This document shows positions 20,545-32,758 of a DNA stretch of 64,000 nt, in pieces. Numbering within the stretch: the stretch's first letter is position 1; the number at the start of each line of letters is the position of its first letter. This DNA is from Erwinia_E haradaeae_H (lineage in GTDB: Bacteria; Pseudomonadota; Gammaproteobacteria; Enterobacterales; Enterobacteriaceae). The notes under the pieces were generated by a model, which ran no database searches, had not been told where the DNA came from, and worked only from the letters and a program-made list of their open reading frames with translations. The stretch spans positions 682,001 through 746,000 of the forward strand of contig NZ_LR217705.1 in assembly GCF_900698885.1 (NCBI RefSeq), written 5' to 3'. The position numbers and the translations under genes are program-made.

Positions 20545-23500
20545 ATATGCTCATATACATATTAGTTGGTTAACTTTAGAATTTTTAAAAAACTAGTAGA
20601 GTGTTTTTGAATGAGAATATATAAAATATGTAATATAATTACATTCAAAAAATAAATTCTTCTTGTATCTATTGTAGATAACACTTATATTTATTTACAC
20701 TGGGTATAGATAGAATAACTTCTGATAGAATAATGCTGCCTAAATTATTTAAAAGAAATGTAAAGTAAGTATTTTATTGATGATATTTAGAAATATTGCC
20801 TTATGATCTATTCATATAGCATAGCATTCACTATCATTAGTATTTAATATACATAGACTATTTTCTAAAATATAAAATTACCTAACTATATTAAGTATGT
20901 CAAATTATTAGAGAATGTCCATTCCATGAGTAATTCTTGGAAATATTTTCTCTCTTAATTGTTTTATGATATGCCGCTCAATAAAGTCAGATAATGTTGT
21001 TTGTAACAATTACCTTACCTTAATTTAATATCTACAAACTTTTACATATACACTGTATCTGATATTCTGATACAGAAATATAACTATTATAATTCTATTA
21101 ATGCATCACCGCGACAAAATAATAAAACGAAAAAGATATTGTATATATTGCTCATTATAGATGATAATCCTAAATATCAATTCACATGATTAATCTGACA
21201 ATCATATTAATATATATTCTTTTTCCTTAAAAATATTTAGTACTATTTAAGTCTGGTATTTTTGATTAATTAGATATTAAATATTAAGCAAACTATAGAT
21301 ATTTTTTATCTTTTGCTATCTCTATATTGCACATAATTTATTGAACATGAAAAAATAAAAACCAATAAATTTAATAATGCAGTATATACTATTTTTATTT
21401 AAACTAGAATAACAAAAGTCTTTTACCATATATCTCGGTTATTTTTAGTTAAAATTTAGATAAATATGTATCATTCTTATAACGTAAGAATATTATCAAA
21501 ATTTATATTATAAGTCATGCTTATGGTATGCGACTAAAAAACACAAAAATGGTTATACACCATGCAGCATATAACCATATAATGAAAATTATTATACACA
21601 CTATGCATCTTACAAAATAAAAATCTAGATACAAATTAATTAAACTTTAATCTACAACTAAATTATACATAAACTAATTAATAAATCTCTATAAATACTG
21701 TAATAAGGTAGTATCTTAAGATACTACCTTATTACAGTATTTAAAAATAGAGCTTCTTGGTTTTTTGATTTTTCATAAATCTATATATACCTATTTAGGT
21801 AAGTGAGATTTTTTTGGATTTTTGAGAAAATTATAGAATAATAATGGAATTATATATACTTATAATATTTTCTTAGTATCTTTCGTCTTTTATACTCAAT
21901 CAGATATTGCCTAACTATAGAAGCTCAGAGTAATTGTATTATTTTTTTTAATATATCCACATGAATAAAATAACACAACTACAGTTTAAAAAATGTTTTA
22001 AAAATTTTTTATTTTATATAAATATTCTATATAATTAATCACGATTCTAATCTTCTGATTAATATATACTGAGCCATGTCAATACAAATACCAATACAGA
22101 TGATGTTACTATTTTTAATAAAGATACTTTTCTATAAAAGCCTAACTACTCTCTAAATGCGCCAATAAATCTACACTAGATCATCCTATGCTGTATTAAG
22201 ATTAAAAATAGTTAAAATTTACATTACTATGATACCTCCAGATCGTCCTACATAAAACTATAAAATAAAATTTATTTATATAACGATAAAATTCAAAACA
22301 ATATGCATTTATAATAATCCCGTATATTATAATAGATGGCACTAATTACCAATCGATACCGCTTATAAAATAATTACATACTATGCAATAAAATATAATT
22401 AGACTATATAAGTCTTAACAAATTTGCAAATACAGATCTAGCGTTTACTAATATTTTTGAGGAATGAGTTTTTAATGTCTTACATTATTGCATCCATTTA
22501 GTTAAAGTTAAGCTTTAAAATTAAATACTCTTATAAAGCATTTTTTTACCCTAAAAAGTCAGAAAAAACATAAGATATTCAAAACTTATTGAACATCTTA
22601 TCTCAACTTTAATAGACTATTTCTCATGCAGATAAGTAAATAAAGATTGAGTATATTTTATAATAGAACATATAATTTATTATAAATATTTACAATAAAA
22701 ACACTATTTTCGTTATTTTATAAATATTTAATAGAATTATTATAGATAAAATCTAATCCTGTATATTAGTATAATATATGATACTGTTTTTATAGTTTAA
22801 AACTATAAAATAACTCAATTAAAGCACATTGAATAATTTTAACTAAAATAAAATGTTACCTCATCAATATTCATAGGACATGATGAAAAATCAATATTTT
22901 AAATATATATATCTGAATATTTATTCAATTTATTTTTATTAAAAAAGAGAAATTATGGCTTACATTAACTAAGTATATTCATACTTAATGAAATAGATGA
23001 TTTTATTATAATATAAAGAGAGATCCATATAATAATCTCACCAAAGCCTCGTAAGCGATACTCTAAATAGATTGCTACACGTAAAATAATTTTTCATAAT
23101 GACTCTACAATCAAGCTGGCATTTGTATTGAAAGATTCTAATAGAGCTCATATCAATAATTCCATTAAAATCATATATAATTAAAATATCCTCCAATGTA
23201 TTCTATTATTCTATTTTTAATGTTTAACATAGATAGTGTTATTATATAGTAAAATATACTACTTTTCTTATTTCTATCATATAATGATTTAATTGTTAAT
23301 AACAGTGCAATAGACTGAGCCTTTTATACTGAAAAATATACTATATCGATTTTAATCGATACTATAAATAAATTATCATATTAGATATTTTTATTGGAAA
23401 GCGAAAATAAAGGCTAGATTTATATCTGAAGCATCTCTGAGGATGTAAAAATAACATTAATATTATATTCGCGATCATCATTTAGTATAAAATTAGATAA

Positions 23501-26336
23501 TTAATATAGATTAATAACTCGTGATGTTTTTGAAGATGCAGGCATAATATGTGTGTATCATATACATGAATACCACTATCAATTATCATAGATAATTGCG
23601 CAAAATTTTAAAAATTAAGACTAGTCACTATATAATGATCACCATGTGAACTAACTTAGCTTAAATCAAAATATATTTGATGTATAATTCTTAATTAAAC
23701 ATTGTTCTCTATCTATTCGATGACTCTAGACTCAGGTGTCTACTACAAATAATTAAGATGGCAGTCAAACGCTAACTGTAATTTTTATTAATTACAGTAT
23801 GTCACATAACACAAGTTAACTACTAACTAAAAACTTGTAATATGTTTTTAAATTAAATTTAAACCTCACAAGAGGATATATGCACATTAAAAGTTTTATT
23901 TAATAATAATATTATTGTCTTTTGATCTTCATAGACAAAATTCTGCTCTAAAGTAAGTTTAAAACGTGTATATTACAATAATTAAATGTGATGATAATTT
24001 CTGTTATTTTCAAAAATGCTGCAATTACTCCTTATATGAGTATTTATAACTATTAACCAAATTATTTAGTTTTATTGAATCTTGTATTTAATTGATCAAA
24101 CATGAAAAATAAATGATTATGACGAATAAATGATAATATTAGTAAAATCCTAAAATCATACCATAAATGTTTTTATCCAATAAGTTTATGTACTTCAGAA
24201 TATTTATGAATAAAGTTTCTATAATATTTTGTCAGAAACTTTTCATATTATTACCATGAGTTCTGATTTATATTACTATTGAGGCTCTGGTCATCTATAG
24301 TGTTATTAACAAGCCATAATAGCAAATCTACGGGTTCTTTCTTAAAGATTACAGGTGCATTATTCATCTCAATTAAGTTTTATTTTTTACTATATCAATT
24401 AAGATTAATCTGTATCTAAATTTATAGTGTCAGTATTAAATGCATACTTACTTATGATCACTAAAGTCATTAGGTGCAATCTACACATCGAGTGTTTATT
24501 CTTTTCTGTTAAAATAAATCTATTGAGCACGTATTATCATTTTTCAGATGCTAAAATTAAAAACATCTAATTCAGTATCTTATAATTGCTAAAATAGCAG
24601 AGTAACAACTCGCTCTTATAAAATATTAAAAAATTAATAGAGTATACCGCGCCACTGTGTTTATTATGATATAAAACTAACAAAAAATATTTATTCGATA
24701 ATATAAATATATTAGTAATATTATTTGATAATTCCAAGCATATGCATGTGAAATGATATAAATTTGCAAGCAAGCTAAAGATATTTTCAAGAAATTATTC
24801 TATATCAAGAAACGACTACATTTTTATATAAAAGACAATCTGACTAATGGTCTAAATATACGCTTTATTAAATTATATTTAGAATCTCTACTCTCACAAA
24901 TAAAATATTACAAATACAATTACAAAAAAATAAAATAAAATGTATACAGACTTGTTTATACTCTTCCGAAAATTAATTGTATCAGTTACTCTAAAAAACT
25001 CGCAAAGATAAAAATAGTGGATTATGCACATAAGAAACACTAAAAAATTTTTTGTCTGTAAACCACATCCTGATAGTAATTATAGTTTTTAATATTTTTC
25101 TACTAAAAAACTCAAGATACTCCAATTATCTATTGTTTTATAAATTGTCTTCTAAAATTTTTTTTATTAGTCAAATGATGATATAAAAAACAAAAGAAAT
25201 ATAATTGAGAATTGTATTAAAATTATCTATGCATTATTAAATTATCATCAGATAACACCTGAGTACTGTGAGAATAATATGAACTATCTATTTTAGATTA
25301 CACTTAGAGTGTACTGTACAATACCTAGCTTTAATGTCGCTGAATTTTATAACCTGCATTCATAAAAATAAATTAAGTAAAAATATCTTGAAAAAATGCA
25401 GCATCTAAAGCAAAAATCACGATGATCTATCAAATTCAAACATTAAAAATTTTATTTATTTTATACCTTGCTTATTCAATAAACGCCAAATTTTAAAAAT
25501 TTCAAAAAATAATGTACTTTATATCAATTTTGATGGTTTAGTTTTAAACTAAATAAATCTAAAACTTTTAAATCTGTTAATTTTAAATAACAGTTTATGC
25601 ATATAGATTTTTTAACATTTATAAAAATATTATCAATAGATAGTATCTATACAACCTTCAGATTATTTTTCCCTATGAAAATATTTTTTATAAAATCATA
25701 ATAAAAAATTATATTAAAACCTTTAAAAAATAAAAATTTTTATATAAAAATACACCGTATATTCTCTAAAATTATAAAATATCTATAATAATTCTATATT
25801 TTTGCTATCTGACTAAGATTATTCATGCGTTGGAATTTTAGGGGGCACGAACAAATAAAATATTTTATTAATATAAAAATTATACAATTTATATCTTGAT
25901 TGATTTAAAAACTACTTTTTTGAAAATATACTTTTTTATAAATCTAGCTAAACAGTTTATATCAAAAAAACTTCAATACTTTTCTGAGATCAATTAATAA
26001 TTAATTAATAATAAAATTATTTAATTTTCTCAAAAATTCATCTAATATTTTGATACTCTTTTCATTATAGTATACACTATAATAAACTAAATATATTAAA
26101 AATCTAGCGTTCTTCTTATATACTATTTTCTTATATGATGTCATATCATTATTAATTGTCTAATACACAATAAATACGCTTATCATAGTTAGAATCTACT
26201 GAAAAGTACTAAGTTTAAGTTATGATAAATACTAATTAGCCTCTAATCTCTGACGGACTAAAAAAAGTGCTTATCTTGTAGATCCAAGCGCATTTTTTGA
26301 TTATAATATAAACCAGCCCACTATTGAGCACTAGTC
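20545..26336. other. 5.8 kb gene desert between lpxL and nfuA
   Basis: The longest stretch without a supported gene. It holds one 50-bp perfect palindrome (21693-21742). Two short minus-strand open stretches have more protein-like composition than the background: 22965-23093, with RVAIYLEYRLRGFGE, and 24251-24367, an ATG frame of 38 codons with VIFKKEPVDLLLWLV. Neither is recognised. No tRNA, IS or phage sequence seen. Open frame 24567-24773 looks random. Confidence 0.6.
21693..21742. repeat. 50-bp perfect palindrome, no spacer
   Basis: Two 25-base arms meet at 21717/21718 (left arm ends GGTAGTATCTT, right arm begins AAGATACTACC) with no mismatch and no loop. It contains eight G+C pairs, so it is not just an AT run. 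It lies in the middle of the largest gene-free region, followed by TTAAAAATAG and a T6 run about 25 bp later. Confidence 0.9.
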
Positions 26337-26912
26337 ATGATTATAATTACACAATCTGCCCAAAAACACTTTGCTAAACTGCTATCCAAACAACCTTATG
26401 GCACTCAAATTCGTGTATTTGTGCTGCATCCTGGAACCCCTACTGCTGAGTGTGGCGTTTCTTACTGCGCGATAGACGAGATTACTGCGCATGATGTCGA
26501 GTTAAAATTTGATAAATTATCAGCATTTATTGATAATAACAGCGTCGCTTATCTGAAAGATGCTGAAATTGACTATGTCGTGAATCAAATGGATGCTCAG
26601 TTAACATTAAAAGCGCCTTATGCTAGAGTAGGAAAAATTAGTAATGACGCTTCACTTTTTGATCGTGTAGAGTGGGTTTTACAAACACAGATTAATCCAC
26701 AGTTGGCAAGACATGGAGGACAAGTTACTGTAATTGATATTAATAATGAAGGATATGTTATCTTAAAATTTAGCGGAGGTTGTAATGGTTGCACAATGGT
26801 TAATATGACTATAAAAGATAGTATTGAAAAAGAGCTATTATCTCAATTTTCAGAACTAAAAGGTGTAAAAGATCTTACTGAACATCAACATGGTAAGCAT
26901 TCATTTTATTAA
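26337..26912 (+). CDS. nfuA: Fe/S biogenesis protein NfuA
   Basis: Carrier that holds a [4Fe-4S] cluster between two subunits and passes it to target apoproteins, notably under oxidative stress or low iron. The 191 residues equal E. coli NfuA. An N-terminal degenerate A-type domain (about 1-95; PGTPTAECGVSYC) is followed by a C-terminal Nfu domain (about 105-185). The latter carries the cluster-binding CxxC in FSGGCNGCTMVNMT (Cys149, Cys152), and the protein ends LTEHQHGKHSFY like E. coli. bioH and gntX, its E. coli neighbours, are missing. Confidence 0.96.
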   Translation: MIIITQSAQKHFAKLLSKQPYGTQIRVFVLHPGTPTAECGVSYCAIDEITAHDVELKFDKLSAFIDNNSVAYLKDAEIDYVVNQMDAQLTLKAPYARVGKISNDASLFDRVEWVLQTQINPQLARHGGQVTVIDINNEGYVILKFSGGCNGCTMVNMTIKDSIEKELLSQFSELKGVKDLTEHQHGKHSFY

Positions 26913-27341
26913 TTCAATCAAGCATTAGAGTTAATATAAGCTCAAATAAACCTAAAAATATATCAACTTATGAATGAATTTAAGTAATAGTGTTTTATGA
27001 TACAGGTATATGATTTAATATAAAAATAAACTGAAAGTCTAATGCTTCAACTATTTCTTACTAAATCATTTTCTGGAAACTATTATCCCAATTGTAGTAA
27101 TATCTACTAAGTAGATACATCTTAATATATAATTAATTAAAACGCAAAAACTCAAAGAGTTTGATAGAATAATCATTCTATATATAATAAGTTTTATTTC
27201 TTTATCAAAATTAAAATTTTAATTAATTAATAATAAATTCATCATTATGAATGATGATAATCATTTAATTTTTTATTAAAATACTTAATCTTATCTCTTG
27301 ATATTGTGTATCAATAAAAATCTATTTAACGGAATAACAAA
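26913..27341. other. Convergent spacer between nfuA and rplY
   Basis: About 430 bp between convergent genes. It holds a small hairpin (27239-27257) followed by TTTAATTTTTT, which could end nfuA transcription. Nothing else seen. Confidence 0.6.
27239..27257 (+). terminator. Weak hairpin with T-run between nfuA and rplY
   Basis: 8-bp stem TCATCATT/AATGATGA with 3-base loop ATG, then a T6 run about 12 bases later. It is positioned for nfuA read-through, over 300 bp after its stop, so the role is tentative. Confidence 0.3.
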
Positions 27342-27629
27342 TTACTTTATGCGAATAAAATCAATATGTTGAAGTTTTTCTTTAAATGGGTGACGTTGTA
27401 TAGCGTGCACTTTAACTTGAATGCCTACACCTTCTATCATGATAGTTAAAATATCCTTATAAAAATGATCCTTTAACTGCATATTCATAATTAATTCTTG
27501 ATTGAGCGTGATAGAATGAGGAATTTCATGTCCGCCGTAAATAATTGCAGGTAATTTGTCTGCTTTGCGTAAACGGCGACTTGAGCCTGTACCATATGTC
27601 TTACGGTTTTCAGCATAAATAATAAACAT
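27342..27629 (-). CDS. rplY: 50S ribosomal protein L25
   Basis: Binds 5S rRNA in the large ribosomal subunit. From the ATG at 27629 the product is 95 residues (E. coli 94): MFIIYAENRKTYGTGSSRRLR, PAIIYGG, then QRHPFKEKLQHIDFIRI at the C-terminus. An in-frame upstream start would add 13 residues that have no family match, and AAAGAGA lies just before the chosen ATG. This is the short, single-domain form without the CTC extension. It stands alone, as in E. coli. Confidence 0.94.
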   Translation of the reverse strand: MFIIYAENRKTYGTGSSRRLRKADKLPAIIYGGHEIPHSITLNQELIMNMQLKDHFYKDILTIMIEGVGIQVKVHAIQRHPFKEKLQHIDFIRIK

Positions 27630-28263
27630 ATAAATTCTCTTTAAGTAATATAACTGTTTTATTGGCAACTTAGAATGTAGGTTTTTTATGTAGGTTTTGT
27701 AGTATTGCAGAGCATAATTACTTTTTATTAATTTAGTTGTAAATAGACATATTTTTAAATATTTATTTTATGATTATTTCAAAAAGTTGATGCAATATGC
27801 TTATATACATCTATACTATTGCAATAGTATTTATATGTTACTGCATCTGGTTGATGTTTATTTATTATCAAATCGCATCAAGGTATGCAAGATATTAAAA
27901 TTAAAACATATTTTCTATATATTATTTGTAATATAATGATTTTTGTTTCTTTATTTTTTATTTTTATTTAAAGTAGCATGCATGAAATATAACATATAAA
28001 AATATTTTTTTATCACTGTCATGTATTATCACTACTATAATTACTTTAAAAATCTTTTAATTACTTTAAAAATCTTTACTTACTAATATTAATTTTATTA
28101 ATTAATTTTATTTACTATAAGATATACATCTCATAGCAATATAATATATATTAATAGGGTTTTAGTTTTATATTCACTAAAAATCTAAAAGCCTAAAAGA
28201 ATTATCTATTTTAACAGTCACTCTTTATAAAGTTACTTTTTATTGAGAAAAATCTTCTAATGA
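27630..28263. other. Gene-free region between rplY and tRNA-Phe
   Basis: About 630 bp, AT-rich. It includes a 20-bp tandem duplication at 28039-28078. Nothing else seen. Confidence 0.6.
28039..28078. repeat. 20-bp tandem duplication
   Basis: AATTACTTTAAAAATCTTTT is followed directly by a second copy differing only at the last base. It looks like a recent slippage duplication in non-coding DNA. Confidence 0.8.
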
Positions 28264-28336
28264 TGCCCGAACTTGGAATCGAACCAAGGACACGGGGATT
28301 TTCAGTCCCCTGCTCTACCGACTGAGCTATCCGGGC
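28264..28336 (-). tRNA. pheV: tRNA-Phe (anticodon GAA)
   Basis: 73-nt cloverleaf: acceptor GCCCGGA with 3' strand TTCGGGC, discriminator A, anticodon loop CTGAAAA giving GAA. The three bases after the discriminator are TCA, not CCA, so the 3' end must be completed by CCA-adding enzyme. The other seven tRNA genes in this window encode CCA. Confidence 0.96.
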
Positions 28337-29497
28337 TATGTAATTTATTACATCGTAAACACTTGTAAGTGTCAATTCTTTTATTATGTTCATTCACATA
28401 TAAATCCAATACTAATATCTTTAGATTAACTCTGGTTGATGATGCAATCATTACTATGATCTCACATCTCATAAAAATTCTCATAAATACACGCTGTATA
28501 TAGATACGTATATTATTTATATATAATTCATTAAGATATTTCTTATCATCTATCTAAAAAATGTAAATTACTTCATCCTTTATCTACGGATCATGATAAA
28601 ATAATGAATTATGTTATGATAGTCCTATCATATCTATAATGGGGGCTTACTTTAATAAGTAGCTTATGTCATGATGTTATATATGCCTCTATAATCTCTC
28701 TATAATTATGACGCTAATACTATCAAACTCCATCAATATAATACTAATTAAATATTAATATTCGTTAAAAAAAATCTTTGATTTTCATAATAATTCCAGT
28801 GAGCGACGGAAAATTTTTTTGATAAAATACTAGTAATAACATATTACTTAACATGCTTTAATCAGGTCATTTTAAGTGATATATCTATTCTATTAGATAT
28901 TAACTATGTATGTATTTAAATTTAGCTTATTTCTTAATATTTTTATAAGCTTTTATTATATTAGTTATAATACTAATTACTACAATCCTCTATTGAAGAG
29001 ATGGTTATTTTATTTTAAAAATTCAATAATATATTATATTAGGTAATACTTTACTAAAGTGTTTATAAAAAATAAAAAATTTAATTCAGAAGATTTATCT
29101 AATTACATACACTTATTATCGACATATTTTTACTTAAATAACTAATATATCAGCCAAATTTTACTTACTAAGTATTATAAAAAATCTCTGATGTTATGTA
29201 TCTTGTATATAATACCCTTATCCTTCAATCTATAAAATTAGAAAACTATAGTAACTTTACTATACACTTGTTATTCTTTTTTTTTATAAAAATTTTTATA
29301 TTTCTACTTTCGATGTATATCTAATAATATATAGTGAGATGCACTTGTTAGCGGTACATATCAAAATCAAAAATATAACAATTATATGCTAATATTTTTT
29401 TTGAATCTTCTTTTCTCTAAAAAAACTTATCATTTACCTAAAAAATATCTTACAAGAATATTATGTACAACTGATATAATTTTCAGTTTTAGTAACA
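28337..29497. other. Gene-free region between tRNA-Phe and tRNA-Leu
   Basis: About 1.2 kb of AT-rich DNA. Nothing supportable seen. Confidence 0.6.
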
Positions 29498-29583
29498 TGG
29501 TGCCCGGAGCGGGACTTGAACCCGCATAGCTATAAGCCGAGGGATTTTAAGTCCCTTGTGTATACCAATTTCACCACCCGGGC
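29498..29583 (-). tRNA. leuZ: tRNA-Leu (anticodon TAA)
   Basis: 86-nt class II tRNA with long variable arm. Acceptor GCCCGGG/CTCCGGGC-type pairing, encoded CCA, anticodon TAA in CTTAAAA. It follows tRNA-Cys by 12 bp, as in the E. coli pgsA-glyW-cysT-leuZ unit. Confidence 0.97.
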
Positions 29584-29595
29584 TAAATATAAAAA

Positions 29596-29669
29596 TGGAG
29601 GCGCATCTCGGAGTCGAACCGAGGTGGACGGATTTGCAGTCCGTAGCATAACCACTCTGCCAACGCGCC
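29596..29669 (-). tRNA. cysT: tRNA-Cys (anticodon GCA)
   Basis: 74-nt cloverleaf with encoded CCA. Acceptor GGCGCGT/ATGCGCC, anticodon GCA in CTGCAAA. Downstream of pgsA; the glyW gene that sits between them in E. coli is absent. Confidence 0.97.
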
Positions 29670-29986
29670 TGAATATCAATCATTATAATATAACTTTCTC
29701 AATATTTTGGTTTTTATGATAAAAAATAGATTTTTTAATTTTAGGTAAATTCTAAATCCTACTAAAATAGTATATAATTTAATGTTCCCTTCTCTAATAC
29801 CTAGAAGGAAATATTTTTTATTTACTAGGTACGATACTTTTTAAAAATCTAGCTAAGCAAATTCTCTTTATTAAAAATAATAAAGCATTAAGAATATAAA
29901 ATCAACAAATAACATTTTAACAGTAAAAAACACGAGTCAATTAAATTTTCTTTATTATTGTTTAAAATCTTTTTAAAAAATTTTGC
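29670..29986. other. pgsA-cysT spacer lacking glyW
   Basis: About 320 bp on the path from pgsA to cysT. E. coli has tRNA-Gly(GCC) here; no tRNA fold is visible. A Gly(GCC) tRNA is found instead at 59061. Confidence 0.65.
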
Positions 29987-30538
29987 TTATTCCTCTCGCA
30001 ACCAATAATGTCGTGAAATATAGAAATATTGTAACATAGACCATAGTGTTAGAATTGCTGCAATATATAATGCTATAATACCTACTATTTTTACGATACT
30101 ATTTGGATACCAAAGTAATACAAATAACGCAAGCATTTGTACAGTTGTTTTAGCCTTACCAGTCCATGATACTGCTACACTATTACGCTTTCCTATTTCC
30201 GCCATCCACTCACGCAAAGCAGAAATAACAATCTCACGAGAAATCATAATAGATACTGGTAATGTAATCCACCAAGAATGAAAGCATTCAGCTATCAATA
30301 TTAATGCCATTACAACCATAATTTTATCTGCCACTGGATCAAGAAAAGCACCTAATTGTGTTGTCTGTTTCCATCGGCGCGCAAGAAAACCATCAAACCA
30401 ATCCGTCACCGCCGCACAAATAAAGATTAACGCACAAGCTAAATGACCCCATTCAAATGGTAAGTAAAAAACTAATACAAAAAATGGTATCAACACTATA
30501 CGCATTAAAGTTATTAAAGTTGGAATATTTAGTAACAT
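29987..30538 (-). CDS. pgsA: Phosphatidylglycerophosphate synthase
   Basis: Integral inner-membrane CDP-alcohol phosphatidyltransferase that makes phosphatidylglycerophosphate from CDP-diacylglycerol and glycerol-3-phosphate, the first committed step to phosphatidylglycerol and cardiolipin. From the ATG at 30538 there are 183 residues (E. coli 182): MLLNIPTLITLMRIVLIPFF, then the signature D-x2-D-G-x2-A-R-x8-G-x3-D-x3-D as TDWFDGFLARRW through GAFLDPVADKI. Several hydrophobic helices follow. An upstream TTG at 30562 would add eight residues not seen in relatives. Two tRNAs lie downstream, as in E. coli. It feeds ClsA at 46.9 kb. Confidence 0.95.
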   Translation of the reverse strand: MLLNIPTLITLMRIVLIPFFVLVFYLPFEWGHLACALIFICAAVTDWFDGFLARRWKQTTQLGAFLDPVADKIMVVMALILIAECFHSWWITLPVSIMISREIVISALREWMAEIGKRNSVAVSWTGKAKTTVQMLALFVLLWYPNSIVKIVGIIALYIAAILTLWSMLQYFYISRHYWLREE

Positions 30539-32548
30539 AGATATGCTAATTGGCTCTATCAAGTCAATTATCTGTCAGTATTATTCTGAGAATAATATAT
30601 ATTATATATGAAAAAATATAATTTTGATACCTATACTACTAGGTAGCGCTTGTAAGAATTTCAATCATAAATATTTTTGCACTAATTTATATTAAATAAT
30701 TTACATAAATACTCTCCTTTTAAAATTTTTGATAAATTGAATTATTTATTTAATTATTAACATAATTTTTTAATACACTTGTGATATCATCATATAATAC
30801 TAATTTATGTTGTACTAACACATATAATATCTTAACTGTATCTTTATTTTATTTTCCTCTATCAATTCCAAAGATATATAATGACAGGATCATACTTTTT
30901 TTTTAAAAAACGTAAATGATATGCACAGTAGATCAGCTTTTCGGTAATATTATTTTTTTTTATTGTGCATTGATTAATAATTTTCTAATTATAAGTGATA
31001 TCACAGATATTTAGCAGTCTTATGGTTAAGAGAATGAGTTTTTAAACATCTTTTCTAAAGGCACCGCCTTAAAGAATTTTATCATATTTCAACTAAATTT
31101 TATTATTACCTGCAAGAACAGAATATACATTTTAGAATATTTTATATCTTCTCTGACATTATGATCTTAAGTTTAACTGATTTTTTTATAATGATTCTCA
31201 AATCATTTGATTAAAAAAATCGTATAAAAATGATACTTGCCTATAATAATTCTCATTTATTACATATTAAAAATACAGAAATTATTTATTGATCATTATC
31301 ATGCAAATGATATTACAATATTTAATACAATTGATTACCTATAATTATATAATCTGTATTAATTTTGTACATTATTATGATTTATCACACAATATTACAA
31401 TATATGTAAAACTTATACAGAAAATGTATGACTTTTTTATAAATTGCACCTAATTGTAGTTTGTTACTTTAAAAAATATTTTTGAATGGTGACCATCTAT
31501 GAATAATTTTTGTGAAAAATAATCATCACCTAATATATAATAATATAAGATTAGTAATAATAATTGAGGGTAGATTATAATTTATGTTATCCTATATTTA
31601 AAGCTGTCCTATAAAGATCCAAGTAATTTTAGATTAATTGATAACGGTAAACATGATTGGAACTGACTATAACTATCTGAAATGATAGCTAACACAATTA
31701 ATAATATATTAATTATTCTATACTGAAACTGAAATTTATATAAAATTCCTCTACATATTTTCTCTATCAAAAATAAATAGAGATTCTAGCAAAAGAAAAC
31801 CTAAATTTAATGCCATTAACAAAACAGCTGATAAAATAATAAAAAATTTTTTAGTTTTTTTGTTTTGACTCATACTCTTCACGCTAAGTAATTCGTACTG
31901 TTTTAAACAATTTATACAAAAAATCTATAAAACTTTTTTTCACTAACCAATTCTAATTAAAAATCTAAAGAATAAATATTCATTTAGTGAATGTTGGGCA
32001 TAAATATGCAATTAATTTTTATTAAATTATTCTAATATCTCTATTACATCATAGATATTTTAAAAGAGAATGCTTTTTATTCTATATAAATGACTAAAAT
32101 TTTTCATCTTATCAATATTGATTGATAAATTATTATAGTCATTTATGAAGGTTAAAAATAAAAACATCTAATCATAAAGGATTACCATATAATGGTATTT
32201 TATTTTTACGTTGATATCACTTTCTAGAAATCTTATTGATGATGATAAAAATTATTTTTTTTAATTCAAGATTAAAATATGCAACTAAAAACTAATAAAT
32301 TAGTTTCACTAACAATCAACTTTCTTAAATTATCAAATGAAGATTCTAAAAAGATCTTAATTTGATCAAAATAAATAACTCTTATACTAAAATAGTAAAT
32401 TTTATGGATACCACGTAGTCTAATAATTTATTTAAGAGAAAAATTTTGCATCAAATAAATTTATTTTTATTACTTTGATATATCAATAATATTGATATAG
32501 AATATGTAACCTATAATAATTATAACACGTATCATTTCATGATCACCA

Positions 32549-32579
32549 AAATTTATAATTTACAACTATATAATATATT
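32549..32579 (+). repeat. 31-bp inverted repeat, left copy
   Basis: Exactly the reverse complement of 32728-32758, separated by 148 bp. The core is TTTACAACTATATAA. No open frame of note lies between the copies. Confidence 0.88.
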
Positions 32580-32727
32580 TTATAGTGTTTCCATCAATCC
32601 TATAGTTTCATTATTTTTTAAAATATGATAATACGACCATATGATTAAGTTCTATTTAAAGATATGAAGATTGAATAATAAGTGAAGAGATACATTTATA
32701 ATATAAAATACTAGAGTATAACAACCT

Positions 32728-32758
32728 AATATATTATATAGTTGTAAATTATAAATTT
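32728..32758 (-). repeat. 31-bp inverted repeat, right copy
   Basis: Exact reverse complement of 32549-32579; the core is TTATATAGTTGTAAA. Pairing stops at a mismatch on both ends, so the repeat is sharply bounded. Confidence 0.88.

Noticed and set aside
24567..24773. 68-codon open frame on the minus strand
   Set aside because: Asn/Ile/Tyr/Leu-rich random-looking translation with no motif.
28211..29719. Short open frames across tRNA-Phe, tRNA-Leu and tRNA-Cys
   Set aside because: They translate tRNA genes; the tRNA folds explain the sequence.
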